DNA of 64,000 nt from a virus, in the IMG/VR virus record IMGVR_UViG_3300029309_000006, positions 1-64,000 of that record. One strand, written 5' to 3'. The position numbers and the translations under genes are program-made. The stretch's first letter is position 1. Every line of letters starts with the position of its first letter. This document shows, one piece after another, positions 1 through 7,193 of this stretch. The notes under the pieces are model-generated. The model saw only the letters and a program-made list of their open reading frames with translations. It was not told where the DNA came from and did not search any database.

Positions 1-300
1 ATGACCTAGGTTACGTAGGCATAAATGAAACGAGCCCTAGCAATAAATTACAAATTTCAGATAGTACAGTAGGAACAGATTCAACAGCAGATGATAGCAA
101 TTTTATAAAATTAACAAACAAAGATATTGGAACAGCAAATGAGGTATGGGGTTTAGGTTTTTCTAGCGAATCAGGTGGAACTGATTACTTAGGTGGCTTT
201 GTTCAAGCGTTAGGCAATTTCGCCAGTAACTTCAACACTTCTTTAATATTTGGAACTAGAGGAACCTCAGGGAATGCCACAGAAAGAATGAGGATAGATA
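1..300 (+). repeat. Direct repeat, copy 1 (fibre segment)
   Basis: Bases 1-167 match 30327-30493 without a mismatch or gap. The match continues to about 300 with scattered substitutions (first at 168, G versus A) and no indel, then falls away except for the short GNVGIG-coding motif. The reading frame is preserved. It may extend left of the window. It is either a duplicated or exchanged fibre domain, or the overlap at which two genomes were joined in assembly. Confidence 0.95.
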
Positions 301-2360
301 GCTCTGGAAACGTAGGAATTGGAGTGTCAAACCCACAAAATTTATTAAGCTTATCTAAAGCCGGTGGTGCTAATATAAGATTTGACAACCCTACCACTAA
401 TAGACATTTTGTAATTGGCGAAGGCGTTGGTTCACCTGATAAATTTTCATTTAGAGGTCTCGGTTACCGAAGCACCGATACAATGACAATTGATTTTACT
501 AATGATCGAGTTGGAATTAGTACTCATTCGCCTGGCAGAAAATTAACTGTAGCTGGTGATGTATCAGGAGATGCAAACAACTTACTTTTATCAAATGAAA
601 ATGATACTAATGGTGATACTGCTAGTATTGGATTTAGTATGCTTAGCAATAATACTTTTGTTAAGTCAGGTATTTTCTTTGAAAGAACAACTACTCAAGG
701 TAGAGGAAGTTTGCATTTAGCTGTTAATAATGAAGCTAATAGCAATAATGTTAGTAAAAGCGATGCAAAATTAACCATTGACACCTCAGGAAATTTATCT
801 CTTGCAACTGCAACATCTTTAGATTTTAATGTAGCTGATTTTGCACAAATTAGATTTAAAGAATCGGCAGCTATAACTATTGATTCAGACAATAATCAAT
901 CAAGTAGAAATTTTCAAATTAAAGATGGTAGTGGCTCAAGTTTATTAACAATATTAGATACAGGGGATGCAACTTTTGCAGGTAACGTAAAAATAGGAAC
1001 TTCAACAACTGGCACACCATCAACAAACGCGGATGATTTAGTTATAGACAAAGGAGCAACTGAATCAGGAATTACTTTAATTTCAACTAATGCTGCTACT
1101 TTAAGATTTGGTGATGCTGCTAATACTTCAATTGGTTTTATAGAATATAATCATAATTCAAATTATATGCGATTTGGCACTAATGCCGCAGAAAGAATGC
1201 GAATAAACAGTTCAGGAAACGTAGGAATTGGTGCTCAATCAGGCGGAACTTTAAATAATATACTACAAGTATCTTCGGGAACAAATGCGGATGGTATTAT
1301 ATTAACAGGTATTGGAGATAGCTCAGGTTTAGCAAATGGAAATTATAGAAGAATAGGTTTTAGATTTGATGAAACAGATGAAAGTTTTGAAAGTGAAATA
1401 AGATTTGTAGTTACAGATCAAAATGCCCACGGCGGTCAAATGCAATTTGTTACTGACAACTCATCTGGAACAAAATCAATAGCAATGACTATTGACAAAA
1501 ATCAAAACGTAGGAATTGGAACTACGATACCCTGGCTTCCCCTTATGATACAAAAAGCATCATCATCTACAAGTCAATCAGCAGATTCATCATTTCGATT
1601 ATGTTTAAGTAACTCTGACCAAACTAATAATAATTATGCTTTAATTTCTTTTATTGATGGTGATGGCAACCCAGGAAGTGCATATATGGGCTGTCAATAT
1701 GTTGACCATACTAATAATTATGGAGATATACTTTTTGGTACAAGAAGTGCATCAGGATTATCAGAAAAAAAGCGTATTACAAGTGCGGGATTCACTAAAG
1801 CAAAAACAGGTGGTAATTATTTTGGTGGTTCTTATCACGAATTTTGTAATAACAATAATGTAAGTGGAGATAGAGTTATGGTACTTGGAAATACAGGAGG
1901 TAGTGCTACAAATAATACCTCAAGTATTGCTTTAACTGTTGCTGATAATGCTAATGATAGATTAAAGATTTTTGGAAATGGTAATGTAGTAAATTTAAAT
2001 AATTCTTATGGTGCAAGTTCAGATATTAAATTAAAAGAAAACATAGTAGATGCTACTTCAAAATTAGATGACTTAATGAAGGTTAAGATTCGTAATTATA
2101 ATTTTATTGGAGATGATAAAAAACAAATTGGCGTAGTTGCTCAAGAATTAGAAGATATATTTCCTAATATGATTGATGAATCTATTGATTATGAATATAA
2201 AAAAATTAAAGATAAAGAGGGTAATATAACTGAAGAAAATATAGATTTAGGAACTACTACAAAATCAGTTAAATATTCCGTATTCGTTCCAATGTTAATA
2301 AAAGCAATACAAGAACTAAAAGCAGAAATTGAAACTTTAAAAACACAAATAAATAAATAA
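3..2360 (+). CDS. Tail fibre with C-terminal S74 chaperone domain (5' partial)
   Basis: The reading frame is open from base 3 to the stop at 2360, so the gene starts outside the window; the first in-frame ATG (288) is internal. The body contains repeated beta-structured fibre segments with the 'SGNVGIG' motif. The last ~110 residues (from 'SDIKLKENI' through 'IGVVAQELE' to a terminal coiled coil) match the peptidase S74 intramolecular chaperone, which trimerises and then cleaves itself off fibres. Bases 1-167 are identical and in frame to 30327-30493 inside another fibre gene, so this is probably the missing 3' part of the fibre starting at 29048. It heads the lysis cassette. Confidence 0.85.
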   Translation, partial: DLGYVGINETSPSNKLQISDSTVGTDSTADDSNFIKLTNKDIGTANEVWGLGFSSESGGTDYLGGFVQALGNFASNFNTSLIFGTRGTSGNATERMRIDSSGNVGIGVSNPQNLLSLSKAGGANIRFDNPTTNRHFVIGEGVGSPDKFSFRGLGYRSTDTMTIDFTNDRVGISTHSPGRKLTVAGDVSGDANNLLLSNENDTNGDTASIGFSMLSNNTFVKSGIFFERTTTQGRGSLHLAVNNEANSNNVSKSDAKLTIDTSGNLSLATATSLDFNVADFAQIRFKESAAITIDSDNNQSSRNFQIKDGSGSSLLTILDTGDATFAGNVKIGTSTTGTPSTNADDLVIDKGATESGITLISTNAATLRFGDAANTSIGFIEYNHNSNYMRFGTNAAERMRINSSGNVGIGAQSGGTLNNILQVSSGTNADGIILTGIGDSSGLANGNYRRIGFRFDETDESFESEIRFVVTDQNAHGGQMQFVTDNSSGTKSIAMTIDKNQNVGIGTTIPWLPLMIQKASSSTSQSADSSFRLCLSNSDQTNNNYALISFIDGDGNPGSAYMGCQYVDHTNNYGDILFGTRSASGLSEKKRITSAGFTKAKTGGNYFGGSYHEFCNNNNVSGDRVMVLGNTGGSATNNTSSIALTVADNANDRLKIFGNGNVVNLNNSYGASSDIKLKENIVDATSKLDDLMKVKIRNYNFIGDDKKQIGVVAQELEDIFPNMIDESIDYEYKKIKDKEGNITEENIDLGTTTKSVKYSVFVPMLIKAIQELKAEIETLKTQINK

Positions 2361-2362
2361 TT

Positions 2363-2686
2363 ATGGCAAATACATACGAATGGCGAATAAACTGTTTAGA
2401 CACTAAAATTAAGCAAGATAAAAAAAGTAATGTAGTATATAACGTACATTGGTCTTACATAGCTAAGGATGATTCAGAAACGCCTTATATGGCAAGTTCT
2501 ATAGGTACTTATGGTGTAACTTATGATAAATCTAATTTTATTACATATTCTAAGCTTACAAAAGAAGATGTGGTAGGTTGGCTTGAAGCAGGGTTAGATG
2601 TAGATTCTATGAAAAAAAGTTTAGATAATCAAATTGAATTACAAAAAAATCCTGTCGATAATCATTTGAAGCCAAACTGGGATTAA
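2363..2686 (+). CDS. Fibre-associated protein, DUF7936-like
   Basis: A 107-residue soluble protein starting 3 bp after the fibre stop. It is homologous by eye to the 118-residue protein at 37357-37713: shared features are the N-terminal 'TY.W.IN', a 'VHW.Y' motif near residue 30, a 'GWLE..LDV' motif and 'SL..NI.LQ' before the C-terminus. Both copies lie immediately downstream of fibre genes, so a role in fibre assembly or the virion is an inference. I recall the family as the phage domain DUF7936; that assignment needs a profile search. Confidence 0.6.
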   Translation: MANTYEWRINCLDTKIKQDKKSNVVYNVHWSYIAKDDSETPYMASSIGTYGVTYDKSNFITYSKLTKEDVVGWLEAGLDVDSMKKSLDNQIELQKNPVDNHLKPNWD

Positions 2687-2712
2687 TTATATTTACATAA
2701 AAAATATATATT

Positions 2713-2961
2713 ATGAAAAATTTAGAAAAAAGCGAACACGATTACATAAAAGGTTTATTTGATGAAAATGCTAAAAACTATATGAGTATTGGTCAAGACC
2801 AAGAAAATATAAAAATATTAGAAGCAAGAATAAACAATACAATAAATAAAAATTTAGAGAACAAAAAAGACCTTGATAAATATTTAAAGAACTTAGAAAC
2901 TAAGTATGGCAAAATAAATATCAATATGCAAGATGGGTCTTATGAAGAAATAGAAGAATAA
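2713..2961 (+). CDS. Small coiled-coil protein of the lysis region
   Basis: An 82-residue, charged, mostly helical protein ending in 'YGKININMQDGSYEEIEE'. The 85-residue protein at 46443-46700 has the same layout and a matching tail ('YGSVNINLTDGTY'), so this is a family conserved between the two phages of the window. No membrane segment. It precedes membrane and lysis genes here and follows the holin-like gene there. Function unknown; a lysis accessory role is suggested only by position. Confidence 0.6.
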   Translation: MKNLEKSEHDYIKGLFDENAKNYMSIGQDQENIKILEARINNTINKNLENKKDLDKYLKNLETKYGKININMQDGSYEEIEE

Positions 2962-3101
2962 TGGGATTAGCAGATATGAAGTTATATATTATTAATACAG
3001 TTGTCTTTGCTGTGACAATGACAGAGATCGAAACGTGGTTAAAAATTATTCTTCTTATCTGCACTATTATTTACACGATAATGAAAATAAAAAAAATGTA
3101 A
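2961..3101 (+). CDS. 46-residue single-span membrane protein
   Basis: The ATG overlaps the previous stop as TAATG. The 46 residues contain a hydrophobic helix (about residues 28-42, 'WLKIILLICTIIYTI') followed by a Lys-rich end. Size and position in the lysis cassette fit a small holin or lysis accessory protein, but no family is recognised. It is followed by another membrane protein after one base. Confidence 0.55.
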   Translation: MGLADMKLYIINTVVFAVTMTEIETWLKIILLICTIIYTIMKIKKM

Positions 3102-3102
3102 A

Positions 3103-3420
3103 ATGGCAACTAAGATAAGTGAAGATACTAACGTACAATTAGATTTAAAAACTATAGGATTAATTATAGGAGGTACTATATCTCTTGCAAGTATGTACTT
3201 TACTTTAAAATCTGACATTGATGCTTTAAATTCTAAAATAGAAAATTTTAGTGGAGATGAATTTGTACAAAAAATGGAATTTCAACTAAAGGATGAATTG
3301 ATTAGAGCAAACGTAATACAGATAGATAAAGCTACAAAAGATTTAAAAGAAGATATAGAAGAAAATAAAGAAGCGATAAAAATTAATTCAGAAAAAATTT
3401 ATGAAAACAAAAGAAGATGA
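3103..3420 (+). CDS. Membrane-anchored coiled-coil protein, lysis region
   Basis: 105 residues: a short N-terminus with 'LDLKTIGLIIGG', one transmembrane helix at about residues 16-37, then a long charged coiled coil. It is a paralogue of the 94-residue protein at 4235-4519, which shares 'LDLKTL.LLIGGI.SL' and the same anchor-plus-coil layout. An N-terminal anchor with a periplasmic coil resembles i-spanins or holin accessory proteins; this is inference. Its stop overlaps the next start (ATGA). Confidence 0.55.
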   Translation: MATKISEDTNVQLDLKTIGLIIGGTISLASMYFTLKSDIDALNSKIENFSGDEFVQKMEFQLKDELIRANVIQIDKATKDLKEDIEENKEAIKINSEKIYENKRR

Positions 3421-3764
3421 AACATTTAATATATGTCCTTTTTGTGTTATTTGCATTTGCAAAAACTAATGCACAAGACTTAACATTATTGCATATAAAT
3501 GCTAAGTGGAATGAAAGCAATAATTACAATTTAAGAGGAATAAAAGGTGCTAAAATACAAATGGCTTATTTAGAAGATCAAAGTTCTTCTATTAAATCAC
3601 AAATTAAATCTGTACCAACTATAATACTTTTAGATAAAAATGGCAAACCAAGAGGTCAATGGAAAGCAGGTTTAAGTTTTGTAATAACAGCAACACAGGA
3701 AGAAATACAAAATCGTATAAATGTAATTATGTTAGAAAACACAAGGCGTAGGTCAACAAATTAA
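3417..3764 (+). CDS. Exported thioredoxin-fold-like protein without CxxC
   Basis: 115 residues with a typical signal peptide (Lys, hydrophobic 'LIYVLFVLFAFA', cleavage after 'TNA'). The mature part has 'SVPTIILLDKNGKPRGQW', the cis-proline strand signature of thioredoxin folds, but no CxxC redox pair. A redox role is therefore unlikely; a binding or chaperone role in the periplasm is possible. It overlaps the upstream gene and lies 6 bp before the endolysin-like gene. Confidence 0.5.
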   Translation: MKHLIYVLFVLFAFAKTNAQDLTLLHINAKWNESNNYNLRGIKGAKIQMAYLEDQSSSIKSQIKSVPTIILLDKNGKPRGQWKAGLSFVITATQEEIQNRINVIMLENTRRRSTN

Positions 3765-3770
3765 TAAATT

Positions 3771-4235
3771 ATGATTAGTCAACATATATCAGAAAAAGAA
3801 GCAACTAAAAGCATTACTGCTTTACGTTTAGGTATTGACAACACCCCAAACGGAGATGCAATAAGTAATATGAAAGAGTTAGCAGAAAAAGTATTTGAAC
3901 CTCTTAGGGCTTGGGTAGGTGGTGCAATAAAGATAAATAGTTTTTATAGATCACCTGCATTAAACGAAGCTATTGGTGGCAGCAGTAGAAGCCAACATTG
4001 TAAAGGACAAGCTATGGATATTGATGACATTTACGGACACAAAACAAATGCAGAAATGTTTAAGTTTATTAAAGATGAACTTAATTATGACCAAATGATA
4101 TGGGAATTTGGAAACGAAGATAATCCTGACTGGGTTCACGTTTCATATGTAAGCGAAGATAAAAATAGAAATAGAATATTAAAAGCTGTTAGAGATGATG
4201 GTAAAACTAAATACATAGATATTACAAATAGCTAA
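3771..4235 (+). CDS. Endolysin-like M15A peptidase
   Basis: 154 residues matching the zinc D,D-/L,D-carboxypeptidase family M15A used by phages to cut peptidoglycan cross-links. Visible features are 'INSFYRSPALN' (residues 55-65), the zinc motif 'SQHCKGQAMD' with His76 and Asp83, and 'WVHVSY' with His123 as the third ligand. No signal peptide, so export depends on a holin. A second copy, roughly 60 percent identical by eye, is at 41165-41629. The stop overlaps the next ATG (TAATG). Confidence 0.85.
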   Translation: MISQHISEKEATKSITALRLGIDNTPNGDAISNMKELAEKVFEPLRAWVGGAIKINSFYRSPALNEAIGGSSRSQHCKGQAMDIDDIYGHKTNAEMFKFIKDELNYDQMIWEFGNEDNPDWVHVSYVSEDKNRNRILKAVRDDGKTKYIDITNS

Positions 4236-4519
4236 TGGGAATAGAGGAGAAAAAAATAGGATTAGATATAGATAGTGACGGAAAGCCTGATCTTAATTTA
4301 GATTTAAAAACATTAATACTTTTGATTGGTGGTATATCTTCATTGATATTTACATATACAACTTTACAATCAGATATAGAATCTGCAAAGCTTTTACCAC
4401 CACAACAAGACATATCTAAAGTAGAACAAAAGGTAGAATTTTTAGAAAACAAAATAGAAAACATAGAAAAACAACACGACAGAAGACTTGATAATATCGA
4501 GAAAAAAGTGTTTAAGTGA
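4235..4519 (+). CDS. Membrane-anchored coiled-coil protein, paralogue of 3103-3420
   Basis: 94 residues: an N-terminal cytoplasmic stretch with 'DIDSDGKPDLNLDLKT', a transmembrane helix at about residues 27-43, and a C-terminal coiled coil ('VEQKVEFLENKIENIEKQ'). It resembles 3103-3420 in sequence around the membrane segment. Two such proteins flank the M15 peptidase, consistent with lysis accessories or spanin-like pairs (inference). It ends in TGA overlapping a GTG start. Confidence 0.55.
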   Translation: MGIEEKKIGLDIDSDGKPDLNLDLKTLILLIGGISSLIFTYTTLQSDIESAKLLPPQQDISKVEQKVEFLENKIENIEKQHDRRLDNIEKKVFK

Positions 4520-4605
4520 GAGATTTATTTGACATATTGTTAAGTTTTTTAATTATAATGATTGCTTTATCTGTCACTATATTACCTTTAATGTTTCAAT
4601 TATGA
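4516..4605 (+). CDS. 29-residue membrane peptide (GTG start)
   Basis: The GTG at 4516 overlaps the upstream stop as GTGA, and the stop overlaps the next ATG as ATGA (4602-4605). The 29-residue product is almost wholly hydrophobic ('LLSFLIIMIALSVTILPLM'). Tight coupling at both ends argues that it is translated. It could be a holin component or antiholin; no homology is claimed. Confidence 0.5.
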   Translation: MRDLFDILLSFLIIMIALSVTILPLMFQL

Positions 4606-5009
4606 AAAATATATTAGCAAAAATATTTGGTGGTGCAGGTGGTGGCATAGCAAACTCTATAAGTGGTATAATAGATAAGCATACATTTAGTAAAGAAGAA
4701 AAAGCTAGGTTTGAAAAAGAAATGACAGAAGTGTTTATTAATGCAGAAGCAGATATGCAACAGAATGTTACTGAAAGGTGGAAAGCAGACCTTGAACACG
4801 GAAACACACTTACTAAATCAGTTAGACCTATAGTGCTTTTGTTTCTTATAATATCTACTGTGCTATTAGTATTTATAGATTCAGGAAGTATAAACTTTAA
4901 CGTAGAAGAAAAATGGACTGATCTATTACAGCTTGTACTAATTACAGTAATTGGTGCATACTTTGGTGGTCGTAGTATAGAAAAAGTAAAAAATGCCAAA
5001 AAAAATTAA
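4602..5009 (+). CDS. Holin-like membrane protein
   Basis: 135 residues: a Gly-rich amphipathic N-terminus ('IFGGAGGGIANS'), a helical charged segment, then two clear transmembrane helices at about residues 75-92 and 106-123. This layout matches the GTA-type 3TM holin group, and a homologue with the same architecture lies at 45975-46427 (150 residues; shared 'R....W..DL' and 'TR.I/M.L.FL..S'). It would permeabilise the inner membrane for the M15 peptidase. Confidence 0.6.
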   Translation: MKNILAKIFGGAGGGIANSISGIIDKHTFSKEEKARFEKEMTEVFINAEADMQQNVTERWKADLEHGNTLTKSVRPIVLLFLIISTVLLVFIDSGSINFNVEEKWTDLLQLVLITVIGAYFGGRSIEKVKNAKKN

Positions 5010-5127
5010 CGTAAGTATATACAAATCCAATGCCAAAAAGCGTAAAGGCATACACGCTAAAAGCAAAAGCAGTAAATTAAAATCAAGCAAAAATTACTTA
5101 AAAAAATATAGAGGTCAAGGTAGATAA
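4993..5127 (+). CDS. 44-residue Lys-rich protein
   Basis: ATG at 4993 inside the end of the holin-like gene; 44 residues, about 40 percent Lys/Arg, ending 'YLKKYRGQGR'. Very basic, Ser/Lys-rich and without hydrophobic segments, so possibly nucleic-acid binding. I recall similar short 'KKYRGQG'-ending proteins in other Bacteroidota phages, but a search is needed. It closes the lysis cassette. Confidence 0.5.
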   Translation: MPKKINVSIYKSNAKKRKGIHAKSKSSKLKSSKNYLKKYRGQGR

Positions 5128-5294
5128 TATTTTTTTTATATATTTGTTTTTGCTTATAGCTAAACTTCAAGAACCTAATAAAGTTGGACACTTGTTGGAA
5201 CAGGTACTACAAATTTTCTTTTTGTAGGCTTTTTCTTTTCTTTTTCTTTGCTTACTTTCTTTTTCTTTTCTTTTAATTATAATACATTTATAGT
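5128..5294. other. Intergenic region with polypyrimidine tract
   Basis: 167 bp between the lysis cassette and the NinG-like gene. It contains TATATTTG (5139-5146, a match to the Bacteroidota -7 element but with no upstream TTTG at the right distance) and a striking run of T and C at about 5214-5274 with only about six purines. No gene is seen. Confidence 0.6.
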
Positions 5295-5699
5295 ATGAGA
5301 AAAATAACTCGTAAAGGACTTATTAAAAGACTAGATACTGTATTTTCAGAATACATAAGAAAGAAAAATGCAGATAGTAGAGGGTATGTTACCTGTATAA
5401 CATCAGGTCGTAAATACCACTACAGCGAAGTAGATGCAGGTCACTTTATATCACGTAAAGAAATGTCTACTAGGTGGCACGAAGACAATGTACACCCACA
5501 ATCAAGATACGATAACAGATACAGATACGGAAAGCAATATGAATACGGACTTGCACTAGATAATAAAAAAAAAGGTCTTGCTAAAAGACTATATAAACTA
5601 TCTAAACAAACTGTAAAGTATTCAGTAAACGACTTACAAGAATTACTAGATAAATACAAAAAACTATTGCACAACGAAAATAAAAGGTTATCTTTGTAG
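5295..5699 (+). CDS. NinG/Rap-like recombination protein with altered zinc site
   Basis: 134 residues. The core 'DAGHFISRKEMSTRWHEDNVHPQ' region (about residues 48-70) is the signature of the lambda NinG/Rap family, structure-specific nucleases that help resolve recombination intermediates. The usual zinc cysteines are mostly absent: family members carry CxxC before the core and QCxxCN after it, while this protein has 'CITSG' and 'PQSRYDN'. It is followed by a terminator. Confidence 0.7.
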   Translation: MRKITRKGLIKRLDTVFSEYIRKKNADSRGYVTCITSGRKYHYSEVDAGHFISRKEMSTRWHEDNVHPQSRYDNRYRYGKQYEYGLALDNKKKGLAKRLYKLSKQTVKYSVNDLQELLDKYKKLLHNENKRLSL

Positions 5700-5733
5700 A
5701 ACTTATCAATCTTTGATATAGTTGTTTTGTTTT

Positions 5734-5765
5734 AAGGGGAGAATTAATTTTTTCCCCTTTTTTTT
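5734..5765 (+). terminator. Rho-independent terminator after NinG-like gene
   Basis: AAGGGGA ... TCCCCTT stem (5734-5740 with 5753-5759) followed by a T run to 5765. It directly abuts the promoter at 5763-5793 and so separates the lysis/NinG transcript from the early operon. Confidence 0.8.
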
Positions 5766-5793
5766 GTTTATTAACATTTTTTAATTATATTTG
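5763..5793 (+). promoter_or_regulatory. Bacteroidota-type host promoter for the early operon
   Basis: TTTG at 5763-5766 and TATATTTG at 5786-5793, spaced 19 bp, match the Bacteroidota housekeeping consensus (TTTG near -33, TAnnTTTG near -7). Transcription would begin near 5800, just before the ATG at 5810. It is the strongest promoter-like site in the window and would let the host polymerase start the replication operon. Confidence 0.8.
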
Positions 5794-5809
5794 TATAAAA
5801 CAAAACATT

Positions 5810-5929
5810 ATGAATAAAGCAAATAAACAATTAATTAAAACTTTACTTAAATGCTACAAAGAAGGTAGTATAGATGCTAAACTTACAGCAGACACAATTT
5901 ATAGAATAATTAAAAACGAAACAAAATGA
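5810..5929 (+). CDS. 39-residue first early-operon protein
   Basis: First ATG after the promoter. 39 residues, helical and mildly basic, with 'LIKTLLKCYKEGSIDA'. Its stop overlaps the next ATG (ATGA). Function unknown; it could be a small host-takeover protein, judged only from being first in the early operon. Confidence 0.55.
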   Translation: MNKANKQLIKTLLKCYKEGSIDAKLTADTIYRIIKNETK

Positions 5930-6063
5930 ATCACTTATTATATGTACCAGACCTACTATCACACGAATGTGTTATGTGTGGCAAACCAATGGAAGATGAA
6001 ACTTATCACAAACAAGGTGGTTACTGTTCATCAAGTTGTTTAACTACAGATATTGAATTATGA
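5926..6063 (+). CDS. 45-residue zinc-ribbon-like protein
   Basis: Coupled by ATGA to the genes on both sides. It carries 'CVMC' (residues 15-18) and 'CSSSC' (34-38), a four-Cys arrangement that suggests a small zinc ribbon, perhaps binding nucleic acid or a host protein. No family is recognised. Confidence 0.55.
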   Translation: MNHLLYVPDLLSHECVMCGKPMEDETYHKQGGYCSSSCLTTDIEL

Positions 6064-6227
6064 ATATGCACTTATCAAAAGAAGATTTCAATAAAGAAAT
6101 TGTAAGACTAAACAACAGAATAGATTTTCTTTGTAAGCATATATCACAACAAGATAAAAAGATAGAAAATTTAGAAATAATTAATAAATTAGTAAAAAAT
6201 AAATACAAGAAACTAAACTCAATATAA
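6060..6227 (+). CDS. 55-residue coiled-coil protein
   Basis: ATG at 6060 overlaps the previous TGA. 55 residues, strongly helical and charged ('IVRLNNRIDFLCKHISQQDKK'), predicted coiled coil without a membrane segment. It precedes the next gene by one base. Function unknown. Confidence 0.5.
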   Translation: MNMHLSKEDFNKEIVRLNNRIDFLCKHISQQDKKIENLEIINKLVKNKYKKLNSI

Positions 6228-6228
6228 A

Positions 6229-6636
6229 ATGAAACACAAAGCACAAATTAAAAAAATATACAAACAAGATAAACCACCATTTGGAGATGGTATCTTAACT
6301 TATAAAATAGAAACAACTAAACATACAGCTTATTATTATACTTCTAAAATATCTTTTAATGAAGGAGATGAAGTTGAATATGATTATCTCCAACAAAAAA
6401 ACGGAGACTATAAATTTAAAGATTTAAAAAAATCAAGTATGTTTAGCAACTATACAAAAGATAAAGATGTTGAATATATAAACAAACAAGACAATAAAGA
6501 AGATAATATACATTTTCAATCTGCAAGGAGAGACTTTGCAATACTAAATCAAGGCAGGGGTTTATCTGCACAAGAAATACACGAAGGTGGACTTGAGATA
6601 TATAAATTACACAAACAAATTAAAAATCAATTATAA
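6229..6636 (+). CDS. Early protein of unknown function
   Basis: 135 residues. The N-terminal ~65 residues look beta-rich (alternating charged and hydrophobic, 'YYYTSKISFNEGDEVEYDY'), possibly a small barrel; the C-terminal half is helical and polar. It sits directly before the SSB-like gene, so a role in DNA metabolism is plausible, but I do not recognise the family. Confidence 0.6.
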   Translation: MKHKAQIKKIYKQDKPPFGDGILTYKIETTKHTAYYYTSKISFNEGDEVEYDYLQQKNGDYKFKDLKKSSMFSNYTKDKDVEYINKQDNKEDNIHFQSARRDFAILNQGRGLSAQEIHEGGLEIYKLHKQIKNQL

Positions 6637-6642
6637 ATAATT

Positions 6643-6978
6643 ATGGAAATAACAGGAACAATAAAACAAATAGGAGAAACTAAAACATTTGGAACAAAAA
6701 ACTTTGAAGTAAGAAAGTTACTTATAGAAACCAAAGAAAAATACCCACAAATGATTGAACTAGACTTTCAGAATAAAAATTGTTATGCACTAGACAATTA
6801 CGCTGTAAACGATGAAGTAAAAGTAGGTTTTAATTTAAGGGGTCGTGAATGGAAAAATAAAGAAGGAGAAACTAAATACTTTAATACAATCGTAGGTTGG
6901 AAGATTGACCTAAATGAAGAAGTTACTTTACAAGATCAAAACGCTGATAGAGAACCAGTAAGTGACTTACCCTTTTGA
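6643..6978 (+). CDS. Single-stranded DNA-binding protein, DUF3127-like
   Basis: 111 residues: an OB-fold-like N-terminus ('ITGTIKQIGETKTFG', 'EVKVGFNLRGREW') and an acidic tail ending 'VSDLPF', the hallmark of SSB C-termini that recruit partner proteins. The layout fits the DUF3127 family of Bacteroidota and their phages. Its TGA stop overlaps the TTG start of the next gene. Confidence 0.75.
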   Translation: MEITGTIKQIGETKTFGTKNFEVRKLLIETKEKYPQMIELDFQNKNCYALDNYAVNDEVKVGFNLRGREWKNKEGETKYFNTIVGWKIDLNEEVTLQDQNADREPVSDLPF

Positions 6979-7193
6979 AAATAAAAACACCTAAATATTA
7001 TAACGGACTTAATAATTATACAGCTCGTGAAGTTGTAGAAAATTTTAGGTTAAACTATAATCTAGGTACAGCTTGTACATATATTCTAAGGGCGTTTAGT
7101 AAACATCCTGACCCAAAAGAAGATATACAAAAAGCAATAGATCATTTAAACTTTGAACTTGAAAGATTAAACAAAACAACTAATGTTAATTAA
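6975..7193 (+). CDS. DUF3310-like protein
   Basis: 72 residues beginning with TTG at 6975, inside a TTGA overlap with the SSB stop; no closer ATG keeps the conserved N-terminus. 'YYNGLNNYTAREVVENF', 'GTACTYILRAFSKH' and 'EDIQKAIDHL' follow the DUF3310 pattern of phage replication regions. Biochemical role uncertain. It overlaps the next gene by 11 bp. Confidence 0.6.
   Translation: MKIKTPKYYNGLNNYTAREVVENFRLNYNLGTACTYILRAFSKHPDPKEDIQKAIDHLNFELERLNKTTNVN

Noticed and set aside
5139-5146. TATATTTG matching the -7 element
   Set aside because: No TTTG or TTG at the proper upstream distance, so not called a promoter.
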